Shown piece after piece: positions 1 to 12,492 of a DNA stretch of 64,000 nt. The stretch comes from Acanthornis magna (Eukaryota > Chordata > Aves > Passeriformes > Acanthizidae), in contig JAWUZG010000013.1 of assembly GCA_036785705.1 (NCBI GenBank), forward strand, positions 21,237,001 to 21,301,000, written 5' to 3'. Under the pieces are notes generated by a model. That model did no database searches. It was given only the letters and a program-made list of their open reading frames with translations, and was not told the origin of the DNA. Numbering within the stretch: the stretch's first letter is position 1; each line of letters begins with the position of its first letter. The translations under genes and the position numbers were made by a program.

Positions 1-129
1 TCCAAGGCCAGGCTGGACCTTGGGGCTTGGAGCAGCCTGGGACTGTGGGAGGTGTCCCTGCCATGGCAGGGGTGGCACTGGGTGGGATTTAATGTCCCTT
101 CCAGCCCAAACCATTCTGGGATTCTATGA
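1..129 (+). mobile_element. CR1 LINE 3' end, plus strand, truncated by window edge
   Basis: The block reads through the usual CR1 3'-UTR order: the 'ccaaggccaggctggac' segment, the 'ccctgccatggcaggg' segment, then 'cttccagcccaaaccattct' and a terminal 'gggattctatga'. CR1 elements are the main avian LINEs; they are normally 5'-truncated and end in short 'attctatg'-like repeats instead of poly-A. The 5' part lies outside the window, so length and subfamily cannot be judged. Confidence 0.9.
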
Positions 130-1479
130 AGAAAGGACACCAAGACAGATTAGTTCATGTGGAGGACTATCAGAGGACTCGAGCTTCTGCTTCCAGTTGA
201 CTTAAGCTGGAATAGAACTTTTGTCCTGGAGCCAGGTTAAAAAATGTGGAGAGTTCAGCCTGTGGCACACAGAATAAAACCAAAGTTGTTTGCTCAGCCC
301 ATCATTTTTCCCTCTGCTTTCTACAGAGTAAATTCTGTCCCAGCTAATTATCATTTTAACTGATCATAGCAGATTCTGCTCTGTCGCAGAAACAAATTCT
401 TTCTGCCTTTTTGATCGGGGTCTTCCCAAAGCTCATCCTCTGCCTTTCCATGCTCTATCAAGGTCTGATCCTGCAAAGAGCAGGAGGTGCTTGGCACACC
501 AACCTTCTCCCAGGATTCCTGCCAGTCAGGAGTGGTCAGCACCCAGCAGGATTTGGCCCTTGCTTTGCACAAAAACCTCCCTCAGTTTGAATGTTTCATA
601 ATGTATGTTTAAATAGTCGCAGCTCACACAGAACTTTGATGAGGCGAAGGGGTAATTGGATTTTCTTGTTCTATAATTAAAAAGGTATATATTACATCCA
701 CATTAATACCAAAAGAGTTCATCATGATCAGTGTTATTACAACGAATACCAAAGGATTTAACAGTGATTGGCCACTTAGTTTAAAGGGTACCTGAAATCA
801 TTAAATTGTTTGCTGGAGGGCTTTTGAAGGCCTGTTGGATCGCCTGCCAGTCCATCTTTTTTTAAACTCCTGGCCTGCAATGTGAGGTTTACTTTTACAA
901 AGTAGGAGCAACAGGGTGATCATTTTCCTTTATTATTCCCTTATTGACTTCCAGTTAATTTTAATCTTTGCATTAACTGACCTCTATTAAGCTTGCCAGG
1001 TATCTGATTACACCGCCAAGGTTGAGCCCAGAGAGTGACCTATTGCACCACATCAATTGTCCTTCACAGAAGCCCTTACTGTTAATCAAGAGAGGAAGAT
1101 TAAAGGAGATCAGAACTATCAGCCTGGAGTGCATTTTGCATTTGAATACACCTTTCTCCCAGTGCCTGTGTGTTGTCTTAGAAGGAAACAAATATGAGCT
1201 GTTAGGAGCAGCTTCTGCTCAAATCTCCACAGAGAGAAGTTCTCAAGGTAATGCGGTGTCTGCAACTTTAGCTCTACCCTTAAACACTTTAATATATCTT
1301 ACAACTTTAAATTTGACATGTTTTAAATATATCTGTAAAATCCCTAATTGAGTTTTCTCATATTTGGTTTGGACAAATACAACATATGTTTTTTTCTGCA
1401 ATCCTAAAATGTTCACAGTCAATTTTGTTCGGTTCTACCCAGATATAAATGAGCTTAATTAACTCTCACCATGACTTAG
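130..1479. other. Gene-free AT-rich unique sequence
   Basis: Short ORFs on both strands are interrupted and resemble no protein I know. There is no CpG cluster, no satellite and no recognisable transposon. It is ordinary avian non-coding DNA as far as can be read by eye. Confidence 0.6.
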
Positions 1480-1535
1480 AACCACAGAATCATTTAGGTT
1501 GGAAAAGTTATCTAAGATCATCAAGTCCAACCATT
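1480..1535 (-). mobile_element. CR1 LINE 3' end fragment, minus strand
   Basis: About 55 bp match the reverse complement of a CR1 tail: 'cacagaatcatttaggttgg' followed by a 'tctaagatcatcaagtccaacc' type block. This is the 'gttggaaaag ... gagtccaacc' flavour of CR1, different from the 'ggtttgggttggaaggg' flavour seen elsewhere here. Similarity fades after 'ccatt', so only the extreme 3' end is left or the rest has decayed. Confidence 0.75.
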
Positions 1536-2272
1536 AGAGCTGCTCATCTTATGTTGTTGGATAAGTTAGAGTTTACTCTTCATCGGCACATGACTGTTCA
1601 TCCTTGAGGCAGCTACTTGGGGGTTGCTGGTCTTTGTAGAATTGCTTTGGAGAATTCAGAATTTAGGATTGGTAGACTCCCTAAATTTGCATCAGTTCAT
1701 GCATTTAAATCAGCTTTTAGCCTTCCCACACAAGTGAAAGTCAGAGTGTGGGGTGAATTACGCATTCCAAATGTGTGATTTTTTAAAGATGTGACTTCAT
1801 TGAAATCAACCCACATTTTTGTCACGGTGTTCAGTAAAATGGTATTTGAATGATATTTTCCTGCCATATTTCACCTCACTATTCCCAGCCTTTTCAGTGG
1901 TAGAGCAATTCCAGAAGAACTTCTTTCTGTCATGGAGAACATGCACAGTGTGACCAAAAAAACCAATATTGTTACCTCAGCTCTTTGGGATCACACTCAA
2001 ATTAATAACCGTAAGTGAAACTTTAAATAACACTGATTTTTGTAGTGTTTTTGCCTGACTTCATCTATTTCTTGCTTTGGCTCACTGCCAGCCCACTTCC
2101 AAAAATATCTTTGCAAGGTGAAATAATTTTACTGAAGAAATTTGTGGTTGCAGAAAGCAAAATAGAAGAAGACATGAAAATATGTTAATCTCAGTTCTAA
2201 AGTCTTCTCCGTGTGAATCCTGATATTGAATGATTGCGAGGTCTCCATAAAAAGGTAATTTATCAATAACTA
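1536..2272. other. Gene-free interval between two CR1 fragments
   Basis: AT-rich sequence without a recognisable gene. It may contain badly decayed continuation of the CR1 fragment on its left, but I cannot align it by eye. Confidence 0.5.
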
Positions 2273-2490
2273 TGGAATTATAGAATAGTTGAAGTTGGAA
2301 AAGATCCTCTAAATCACTGAGTCCAGCCATTTCCCAGCGCTGCCAAGGCCACCACCAGCCCGTGTTCCCAAGTGCCACCAGCTTTGAACACTCCCAGAGA
2401 TGAAGACTCTACCACTTCCCTGAGCACCCTGTTCCAGTCCTTGACAGCCTTTTTGATGAAGAAATTTTTTCTAATATTCAAGCTAAATAC
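2273..2490 (-). mobile_element. CR1 LINE fragment, minus strand
   Basis: Roughly 220 bp follow the CR1 antisense order. First comes the 'gaagttggaaaag' 3' tail and 'gagtccagccatttcccagc', then 'ctgccaaggccaccaccag', 'ccctgagcaccctgttccag' and 'tttttgatgaagaaatttt'. It belongs to the same flavour as the fragments at 1480 and 37379. It is 5'-truncated as usual and diverged, so it is probably old. Confidence 0.88.
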
Positions 2491-3003
2491 CTTTTATTTT
2501 ATTAACCTTGAGTTATTGTTTTGAGGGTTTTTAAAAGAAGTTCTAAACCTCATGCAGAAATCCATGATTTTAGCTCTTCTGAAAGGTTTTTGCCTCCATA
2601 ATAATGATATTGAATGCTCTCCAGCTCTTTGGAAACACTTATGAGATCACAAGGCACAGGTAGGTGCTTTTGCTGCCTCTGTGGCAGGTGAGAGCAAGAT
2701 TTCCTGAATGGAACTGGGAAATGCTTCTGAGCACTGGGACCTGGCGGGAGGATAAACAGCCATGTCAGGATTTAACACTAACCAAAAACACTGGCGACCA
2801 CATTGAACTCATTTTACCAGTAGTTAGTGTAATTAAACATTTTCACCAGGATGGGAAGTCATGGCTTGATTTGGAAGTAATTTGCTTGACAAATATCAGA
2901 TGCTAAAATAATTAAAGCTTGGCCATTTCTATTTAATCTCAAGTGGGTCCATGAAAACAAGCCTCAAAATTATATCAGATTCGTCTATTAATTAACTCCT
3001 GGA
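2491..3003. other. Gene-free AT-rich interval
   Basis: Nothing recognisable apart from the flanking CR1 pieces. The 80-codon ORF here has no known domain. Confidence 0.5.
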
Positions 3004-3080
3004 TTTGAAGACCAGAGGGGACTATTATGGTCATCCAGCCTGGCCTTCTGCATAAGCAGTCATGGAATTCCAGCAAGTAA
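3004..3080 (-). mobile_element. Ancient CR1-type LINE fragment, minus strand
   Basis: The segment 'gaagaccagaggggactatt' followed by 'tcatccagcctggccttctgcataa' resembles the old reptile/bird CR1 tail with the pattern 'gaccagaagggaccatt ... catctagtctgacctcct'. It is more diverged than the other CR1 pieces in the window. The exact subfamily cannot be named without an alignment. Confidence 0.65.
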
Positions 3081-6000
3081 TTCATGCATTCAACCACTAT
3101 TTTTAGAAGAAATCCATACAAATTGAAAAGCTTACGATGACTTCATGGCTGCTGTAATCTGATTACATTAAAAATCTGTAGAAATACAGAAGCTGTAGGT
3201 CAGCATGGAAAGGGTTGCACAGGTACAGCTGTTAGGGCTTTATTACCCAAATTTTTGCAGCTCTCTTCAAGTGATTTTTAATATTTCTAAAAGGGAAAGC
3301 ATCACATTTACTACATTTTACTAAATAATTTTACTGAATTCAAATGCATAGTTATAAAGTACAGTAATGTTAATTTTTTCTTTTGATACCCACTCCTTGT
3401 TTTTCACGTGTTAAATCCCAGTGACTCCAATTGATTAAGCCATACACTTATTTGTACAGAAAAAATTCTGGTCAAAAATTCATTTTCTTGTATTCGATTC
3501 TCTTAATATATTTTGTAACTTCGCCTGAAATTCTTAGTAACAAAAATTCTGAAATTACTGTTGAAAGCTACAGTGCAGGTCTAGAAAAGATATAATAAAT
3601 GTATTGATTGACCCCCGATTATAATTATGTTATTATACATTAAGTTTCTGTAGTTTAAAAATTTAATCTCTTATCTTCAAATGATTTCACGTACATGACT
3701 TCACCTTTGATCATCTACAGACGCAAAAAACCATCTTGAAGTTAAAAAAGAAGGTAAGTCAGTGTTAAAATCAGAGTTTAGTACAATCAAATATTTGCAA
3801 GGTCAACTACGGCAATCTAAAATATTCTGAACTGGTTCTGAATACACGAAATTAATAAATATATTCATAAAGGGAAAAAAAGAGAAAATAAACCTCTTTC
3901 TAGCTAAGGAATCCAATGGGTGCTTTAAAAAGGGAGCTGATCTTTTTGGAAGATATTCTTCAAAACTTGAAAATCCTCTTTTCCCTTTTCCCCAGCATCC
4001 TCATCCTACAAAAAGCTTCCCGAGCTTGGACAATTTGGTTCGCTTTCCTTGGAGCTTGGGGAGCTTAATTTCAGAGCAGGGGATCCCAAGAGCTTTTGGT
4101 TTTTATAATCAATTCTACCTGCATGAACACATTCTTAATATAAAAATGACCAGTTGGAACATGATGATTTTATTGGGATTCAGGTCAATAATTGTATTTC
4201 TTTTCTTGACAGAAGAGTCACCTCCAAACCACTCCAACATCCAGGAATTTGATCATTGTGCTTTATTCGTAAAAAAATCAGACTAACGCAACTCAGAAAT
4301 GTTTTTCCTCTATGGTTAACTCCTGTTTTTAAATAGTTTATCATACGAAGGCTTCTATTTTCTCCAATTAGCTCTTCGGATCTCCAAGGGAAATTGGGAA
4401 TGATTAAAAAAAACATGTGTTTATGCATCTTTATGACTTAAATCACAGCAAATGTATTTCTATATTTTAAGGCATCGAGCATCTGCTCTTCCTCTTCCAG
4501 GCTGTGTAAACAGAGTGCTTCGGGTCCCCCTAAAATATCCCTTTTTTTCCAAGCCCAACAGATGCACGGTGGTCAATGACAAGGCATCCTGGAGCTCGGC
4601 TTGTTCCCATCACCTTCCGTACGAGCGGGACCGCCAGGGGATCGGCGGGAGTCGGGAACAGCGTTTAGCACTTTGCTGACCTTGAGTCCACCTTTTCAAA
4701 ACTCCTTCTGGAACCAAGATTTTTTCCAGCCATTTTCAAGTGATTTCTTCCACTTTCTCCAGAGACTGAAACACTTGATTGACCTGTAATGTTCAGCGAA
4801 ATTCTTGCACGGGAGAAGAAAAAAATGTTGGTAGTCCTAGACATGAAAATACTCATGAACTTTTTTTCCATCTGTGCCTTGAATTAAAATCATGAAAAGT
4901 TTTCCACATACCTGCCCAGAGTGTTTAACAACAGGTATTTGGGAGGTTTTTTTCCATTGTGAAGGAAGATCTAGAAACAAAGATGAAAGTATAAAGATAA
5001 AGAGATATTTAATTTTAAGTATGTGATTTTTACCTGTGTTTTAGCCTTGTAGAGACCACAGTTATATATCCACGATAACACTGACTTTGACTCATTTGAG
5101 AGTCGCTAATAACAGGGAATTGATTACTGAGAACTTCTGAAATGACTTCAAGTAAAAAATTAAAGGATGTGAGGAGACCTTTTTTAAGAAAGAAAAGATT
5201 TTAGAGCTGAGATCATGATAAATTATTTCTCAGCATTCCTTAGAAAGAATAATGGAGCTGAAGTTTGTACTGTGTGTATTGCGTTACTTGATAAATCTCT
5301 GGCTCACAGTACCTACATGAAAACAAGATTCCCCAAAGACTTGTCAGGACTCTATGCAAAAGAAGTTCACACAGGGAAAGACATTTTTTTTATTCCTAAC
5401 TCACAGTTATGTCTCATATTTTTGCTTAAACTTGGTAGACTTCCTGTGGTATCAAAAAAAAAAAAAGGTCTCTCAGCTTTAAATTTAGAATCAGTCTTAG
5501 AATCAGTCCATACTGAATTAACTGAGTGGTAGAAATGAGTCATGATTGACCAATTTTCTGTGCAAGAAAACCAAGAAAAAGAAAAAAAAGTGTGTTTTTC
5601 ACCCCAAATTGTTCGATTTTTTAAAAATATCTAAAGGTTAACCCTATTTTGAGTAATTTACCTATTAATTATTCTCTAAACAACAACATTAATCAATACG
5701 GAAGATATATACACCAAGAAATATTACAGCAGTAAATGTTTTAGTAGTTGTATCACGGGTATCATGTTTGATCTTACTCTGCTAATTTGCTCTCTTAATT
5801 AATTAGATGGAAAGTTTTTCTGTCGAAATGTACCGAACCAACATCCAAAAATGCAACTTAATTGCACTGAAGCCCAATTTTCTGAAATTCTGGATATTGA
5901 AAACCTAAACTCCATAAATTTCCTCATATTTCTCTTTATAATAATCCCTTGGAAGAGAGTTAGGTTTTGCTTTGTTTTTGTGTAAAAAAAACCACAGGAC

Positions 6001-7366
6001 CAAACACTGAATTAATGAAAGTTGAAGATGAACATTTGGAAGGTAGGTATGTGAGACTTCATTTCTTTTAAAAATTGTGTTTGGGACTCCATTTGTTAAT
6101 TCTGGATAATTATCCTGGCGGGATGAATTATTGCTTCCTAGGGATCCATCCAAGCCCTGTGGGTTGCCATCGGCCTCTGGGCACTAGTGAATTCCAGTGT
6201 TAATTTTATTGGGCCTGGGGATTTCCTCCTCATGGTCACTTTGGGAATGAAGTGTGGAACGTGGAGGGCCCAGCTCAGCCCTCAGCTGATCTCCCCTGCG
6301 GCACACGAGACAGGGCAGGGCATGGACAGCATCTATAATTTAATTGTACAGCCTGAGTGTTGCTCTCTAATTCCCTCGCTCTGCTGTGTCAGAAAGCAGG
6401 ACTTGATGGTCTGGCTGAGTTTCCGTGTTCCAGGGGTGATACTGGGTCAGTTCTAAATAAAAAAAAAAAAAAGAAACAGATAAAAGAAAGGAAGCTGTAC
6501 AGTTGCAGAACAGTTCTGTGCTACAGGCAAGTTCAGCGTGGTGGAGAGAAAGAGGAGTTTTGTAGCTTAGGAGAAAATCCTATATGCATCCCAGCCATGG
6601 AATAGGATTCCATTTTAGGACCACACAGTACAAAAAGTTGTGCAGCCTTTGCTTTGCTGTTTAATCTGGTTGCTCATCTATCAAATGAAGATATCGATTC
6701 TGATCTCTCCCCGTCTCCAGCGAGATTTTTAAGGGTATATATGAAGCACCTATAGATCAGCGAGCTCTACAGAGATGCTTTAGAGTGCAAAGTGCTTTTA
6801 AATGGTGCAGCTCTCTGCTGTGCCGGGCTGTGTTTAAGGCTTGATTCACCTAACGCTGCTCCCTGTTTTGTGCAGAGGTGCTCGGGGGCTTGCCAGGCTG
6901 CCTTGCAACCGAGCTGGCAGAGCCTGCTGGAAAACAGAGCTGGAAAAGTCAATGCAGCTCTTGCTCAGGTTAAAGGGAAGATTGCATTGTTATACCTTTA
7001 GTTGTAATTCCGAGGACCACTCCAGTTCAATGCAGGCTGTATTAATGTGCATCACTTATCCATACACTGAGTCAGTCAATGACTGCATTGATCCAGCGCT
7101 GTGTTTTCTTTCAGAGGATGCTACAATGAGGCAATAGAAATCATTAGGGCTTGTGATATTGAAATCCTCTTGGTGCTGGCAGACCTGGAGCTCACATTTC
7201 ACATATTGTTGCAGCGGCACAAGAGCAGTCATGCCTGGAATTTCGAGTGAAAGTTTCTGTTTGTGTTTTTTGTTGAGGGAATCTGCTCTGTTTTGTTTCT
7301 TTCTTTTGCGCTCAGGTTATTTCACTGAGATATGTTGTGTACCTGGCAAGCTGCTCTAGGGCAAGC
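3081..7366. other. Gene-free AT-rich stretch with A-runs and one small CpG cluster
   Basis: About 4.3 kb without a recognisable gene or transposon. It contains a 13-base A-run at 5454-5466, a 14-base A-run at 6459-6472 and a short CpG-dense patch at 4618-4662. The ORFs of up to 110 codons have unremarkable composition and no known motif. Confidence 0.55.
4618..4662. other. Short CpG cluster in AT-rich surroundings
   Basis: About eight CpG dinucleotides fall within some 45 bp, while the flanks are AT-rich and nearly free of CpG. In a methylated vertebrate genome this may mean a protected regulatory patch or simply chance. No promoter motif is evident. Confidence 0.3.
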
Positions 7367-7434
7367 TGGTGGAACTAGAAGGCCTTGAAGGTCCCTTCCA
7401 AGAGAAACCATTCTGTGATTTGATGATTTTATGT
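7367..7434 (+). mobile_element. CR1 LINE 3' end fragment, plus strand
   Basis: The sequence 'ggccttgaaggtcccttcca' then 'aaaccattctgtgatttgatgatttt' is the terminal CR1 3'-UTR in the sense orientation, ending in degenerate 'attctgtg' repeats. Only about 68 bp remain. It faces the minus-strand CR1 tail that starts 34 bp downstream. Confidence 0.85.
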
Positions 7435-7468
7435 ACAGGATGTCATCCTTTTCCTCGTGTTGAACGTG

Positions 7469-7560
7469 ATCCTGGGAATGGCTTGGCTTGGGTTGGAAGG
7501 GGCCTTAAAAATGGCTTCATTCCAACCCCTTCCATGGCCAGGGACATCTTCCACTCAGAG
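7469..7560 (-). mobile_element. CR1 LINE 3' end fragment, minus strand
   Basis: Reads 'ggcttgggttggaaggggcc', 'ttccaaccccttccatggcc', 'agggacatcttccactcaga', which is the antisense CR1 tail. The match stops where 'ggttgctc' would be expected, so the element is short or deleted there. It is tail-to-tail with the plus-strand fragment at 7367-7434. Confidence 0.82.
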
Positions 7561-9020
7561 CTCTGGAGTTTCCTGATAAAACCCTCCGAAGGTCTCAAAG
7601 AGCTCTTCCAAAACCTCAAAATTATTCAATATCCTCTTCTTGAGGACTCTCACCCTTTTAGTTGCCATCACAAACATTTAAGGGTGAGCCGTGGTTTTTG
7701 AAACTTCACTTTTTCCAAGCTTGTGCAAATGGCTGGATGTTTAATAGACTTCCAAAGTTGATATCTTGTTCATTAATAATGGTAATTTTGTCAGTGCAAA
7801 AATGTTTATGAGCCCTTCTACAGAGGACAATGCAGAGGCACAGAGAACAAAACAGTTCTAGCTCCAGTCTAAGCAAACAGAGCCTGTTAGAAGTAGAAAA
7901 TAGAAGGAAATGACGTGACACTGTTAATATTATACAGAATAGTTTCAGCAATCTGCAGCCTCATTACTGTCAAGTTCTTTTGGATATTCATGTAGGGAGA
8001 AGGTGAAAAATGACCTACAGTCGGAGGCATGAATAGGACAACATTCAAAAAGCTGCAAGTTTAATTTGGAGAATATGGCTGAGGAAGAAATGGCAGCAGG
8101 GAAAACAGAGAAGAAATTTGGAGAACACTCCCCCAGTCACTGAAATAACCCCCCACTAAATCCACCCGGTGACCCGTGCTCATAAATCCGTGTGCAGGAA
8201 GGGGAGTTGTCAACAGGTCATTCCCATTTTCAAATAAGGTTTGTCCTTGCAGGTTTTCCTCACACCTCTCCTGATGGCTGCAGGATTAAGACTATAAAAA
8301 AAAGCAGGTCATGGAAACAAATTGGAAAATGCCAACCCTCCCTCCAGCTTCAAGTTTCTTTTTGAAACACTGCTTCAAAAAAAAAAAAAAAAATCTCCCA
8401 AGAAGATCATTGGTGACTTGAGGGATGGAAGAATTGGAGTATGGATGCCTTAGGAAATGTGTCAGGCTTTTGGGAGGTTATGGAGCTGATTCAGCTAATC
8501 TGGATGTATTAGGGGAAATCTCCCTGGTCTACCCCACCTGAGCATGGCAAATATTCCTTTCATTTCCTGCAGCGGACCTGAAGACGTGTTATGAGGTGGC
8601 TTTTTCTAGATGATCCTGAGATAAACAGAAACTTTATAAGAAAAGCTGTTCTTCGTGGTAACCCCACTGCACTCCCGAGGACTTTTGGATAAAGTTTTGA
8701 TAACGCTGGTAAGGAGCAAAATGTTACTGGGAGCAGCAGCGCTCAGGTGAAGCCCTAACCCCAAATCTTGACCGTTTGTTACTATTAAAGACCTCTTGGC
8801 ACTTTTCACAAGAGCAGAGGTGTGAGCCCTGGTGTCCTGGCCAAATTCCAGCTTGGGTAATTAAATTCTGCTCTCCTAAAATCCCCCCTGTAGTTTCAGC
8901 CAAGTACAGGATTCTTCATTTCCTCCGCGAAAGCGCGGTGCAGAATTGCTTTGTGCCGGCAAACAGCTGCCACAGCTCGCCCCGGAGGAATTGCTGCACT
9001 TCAGTCCTGAAGCTCTCCCT

Positions 9021-9036
9021 GTCTCTCTCTCTCTCA
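9021..9036. repeat. (TC)n dinucleotide tract
   Basis: Eight uninterrupted TC units, short enough to be an ordinary simple repeat. Confidence 0.9.
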
Positions 9037-10694
9037 CACAGAGGGCACAGCTCTGCCCCAGAGCCCCCAGAGCATCCCTGTCCCTGGCGGTGCTGGACGC
9101 AGGAATTGTGCAAGGCACAACCGACCTGCAAACAGCTCCGGACCCCATTCCCCTCTCTTAGTCCAAAACTATCAAACCCTGCTCAGCTTCAGGAGTCTAA
9201 AAACACCTCGCTATTTCTGAAGAGCTGGGGAGATAAAGCGTTGCTGGGGCTGGTCCCCTTGATTTCTGGATATTGGTCATACCTGGTAAATGGTTTCATT
9301 TTCTTTGCTGAGGAAGAAATCTTGAGTCCACTTCTACTGGGGCTTGTTAAGCTGTTGCCTTGGGGGGCAGTTGATCAGTTGTTAAGTAGTAAGCAGCTTT
9401 GGCAGGCAACAGGCGCAGGATCCCCTGCAGCTACTCCAGCCTGCCCATCCTATCATTCTTTAGAGAGGGAGCAGGGTATTGTCTTAGAAGTGCAATAATG
9501 ATAAAATACGAACAGAACCTCTTCATTCCATTTTGCATGCGCAGGTATTTTAGAAAGCTCTGTGTCATCTGTAGGGACAAATACATATATAAATATTTAC
9601 TTGTCAACAGTGGTTGTGGAAATCCAGGTGAGGATTTTTTATGGATTTTTTTTTTTTTTTAATGATAAATCAGGGGCTCTGAGTGAAAAGGCTGAGAATT
9701 AGGGCAGCTGAACTGAGAGCTCCTCAGCTGTTTGTCCTGGCTATTACCAGCTTCAATTCCTCATGAAAAATTATGGGAAAATATGGCAGGCTTTTTCCAG
9801 CAGAAATCATGGCCAGGCCACAGAGAGCCAGGTTTGGTGTAGGGTAAACCTGCCACACTTTTATCTGACAGCAAGGAAGTTCTTTTGCTGTAATGTTTTT
9901 GAATTTTCATGTCAAATACTTTATTTTTATTTACTGCCTTAATTGTTGTGAAATATTTGCCTGAAAGGTGTGATATGTTGTAAGCATTGGGACAAAACCA
10001 GCCATCTTTGTCATTTCTCTCTCTCTCAAAAACATCTCAGTGCTTGCAGAAATATGTATTTTCCAATCTTTGTGCACACTGAGAAATTTCGTCCATCTGA
10101 TTTTTCCTTAGCTAAGTACACCAGGAATGATTCAAAGCAAGCTCGACAGATTCCTGCTTTTCACATGCCAGTAGGGTTTTTTAAAATGTATTTTATGCTG
10201 GGCTTATTTTGTTTGGTTTTTTGGTTGACTGAATTACCTATATTCCTTGAAATGGTGTTTAGTAATTCTCAGCGACTGCAGAGATGCCTACTGGGAAGTG
10301 GTCAGCGGATCACAACAAACCCCACTGACTCCGGGCTCTCCTACTGCTTTAACTCAATTGCACTTTCTTATCCAAAGCCACATCTCTTAGGAAAATCCCA
10401 GAAATGCTGTTTGCCGTGAAGCATGGTTTTAATATTATCACAGCTATTTGAAAAGACAAAAGATTAGAAAGACCATTTGGTGCTGAAGGAAGAAATAGTT
10501 TCAAGGGATGGATTTACCACAAACAAGACTCACATTTGCTGCTAATGTTTGCTCCGTAGTCTGTCTTCAGCTAAATCATTTCCCCCTTGATGCTGGATGT
10601 AACTTCCATGGATACGAAAGGGGGTGGCCATTCTTCATCTGAGCCTTGATCTCCTACAGGCCGTAAATAATTACAGGGGAAATTGTAGCTTGGG

Positions 10695-10732
10695 ATTTAT
10701 TTATTTGTTTATTTATTTATTTATTTATTTTT
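10695..10732. repeat. (TTTA)n tetranucleotide microsatellite
   Basis: About nine TTTA units, interrupted once by TTTG near 10706. It could be length-polymorphic. Confidence 0.93.
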
Positions 10733-11555
10733 GGCCTATATTGACGATATAGTGTTGGGATTCTAAGCTTGTTAAAAAGTCAGGTGGGGAAGTGTGCACC
10801 TGATAATTAAAATATAGATGGATTTTAAAGCAAGCTGGATGCTAAAGTGAGGTGCTCCATAAAAAAACCACTGGAACCCTCAGAAAGGACTATGATCCAG
10901 TTATGGTTTTGCAGCAAGAGATGGGATAGATTTTGGCCATTTAGTCTAAACAGCTGATATTTGACACCTGTTTCATGACATAAAATAATGAATATATTGT
11001 TATCCATATTTGCTGAAAGGAGGTAGGGCAAGACTTCCAGAAGTGGCTGGTAACCCCCACAGTGCAGGTTCTGCACAGCCAGAATTCCAGAGGAACAATG
11101 GATCAAGCCCAGTTCATCCCACAGAGGAGTGGACAGGGCTCTAATGACAGGCATCACTTCCAGCAGGATGGCAAACGCTCCAGGCTCCTGAGTCTCTGCA
11201 CACTTGTGTGTATTTGCTGCTGGTTCCTCCAGAAATGACCTCTCCTGTCTCCTCTTCATTCAGCTTCTCTACAAAAACACCTCTGTCAGGTGGACGGGCA
11301 GGTAGAAGATGGAAATGCCTTAATAAGGAGAGTCTCCAATTAAAATAGTTAAAGGCTTTATGGGAAAAGCTCTTAATTTCTAAATTAGGATTGTGTTTTG
11401 CAGCTTTCTGCCTTCCTCTGCAGTGACTTTCTCCTGGGGCTGAGTGTTTGTTAGTGGAAACACCACAGCAGTTTGTTCCTTGCCCCAGAGGAGACCTCCA
11501 GCAGATCTATCAATTCTCTGCAGCCAAAACATTCACATTCCCTATCTTAGGTCAG

Positions 11556-11620
11556 CACAGAACCTTAGAGTGGTTTGGGCTGGAAAGGACCTTAAAGATC
11601 ATCTTGTTCCAGCCATGGGG
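11556..11620 (-). mobile_element. CR1 LINE 3' end fragment, minus strand
   Basis: Reads 'cacagaaccttagagtggtt', 'tgggctggaaaggacc', 'cttaaagatcatcttgttcc'. This is a close match to the antisense CR1 tail. It ends abruptly after 'ccagcca', so only about 65 bp are present. Confidence 0.87.
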
Positions 11621-12492
11621 GTTTGGAATTCTGCATCTTCTTTCTTTCTTTGCTTCTTCCTCTGCGAAAAACCCCTCTCTTTTTCATATTTAACACAAAA
11701 TCAAGCAAAGAAGATTCTCTGGTTCTGTGGCTTTATCCCCATTGATGGCAGGGATCACAGTCCAGAAAGCAACATCCTCTGCAGGTTGGATCTTCAATAC
11801 ATCAAACGCCAACGCTGGCATTGTTTTGAGAGGGTTAACTAAGATTAATGAGAAAAGAAACATGAAGCCATGGAGGATCAACATTACAAATCAATGACTG
11901 AATAAATTTAATGTGTATTCCAGCTGTACTTTACCTGGCATGATCCTGATTCTTACGAGTGTATCTTTTATGCTTCTAAATAACCCAGTAGGACAGGAGC
12001 ACTGCTTCCACTTTAATAATGCTTTATTTAAGCTTTATACAGTAGTCAATGTATTGATTTAGGAGGAATTTGTAGAATAAAAAAAGAATGCTTAATAAGG
12101 TACAAATAAACTCCTCCAGCTTTCTGCAGTCCTCATCCTTAACATTCGCAAACTGTAACTCCAATATTTTAATTCTGGAAAACAAAGTCATTAGAAAATA
12201 AACCCAGACTTGCTGGTAGTTAGAACTTTAGTCTGGACGAAGGAACTTTCGTGAAAGGTGGATTCTTTAAATTCTATCACTTTGTCTACAACTTCTGAGA
12301 GCACCCCTTGTAGAAGCAGATGAAAAGAGATTGCATATTTTATTAACTTATACCTAATTAATGCTCAGAGCTGGGAAATGGCACCCGTGTCTTTGCAAAT
12401 TGTTGTTAAACTTCACGATGGGCTCGGCTCGCTTTATTTCCTTAATCAAACCCTTGCTATCCTTAACCTGCCTCCCAAAATTGCCATTTGTG

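Larger units (their letters stand above)
7561..11555. other. Gene-free stretch with low-complexity tracts
   Basis: About 4 kb with a 17-base A-run (8377-8393), a CT dinucleotide tract (9021-9036), a 15-base T-run (9646-9660) and a TTTA repeat (10695-10732). It contains the longest ORF here not explained by a repeat (8776-9498, plus strand, 240 codons), but that ORF has no domain I recognise and I do not call it a gene. Confidence 0.55.

Noticed and set aside
6440..6475. AATAAA next to a 14-base A-run as the 3' end of a retrocopied mRNA
   Set aside because: The AATAAA overlaps the A-run itself and the upstream sequence resembles no gene.
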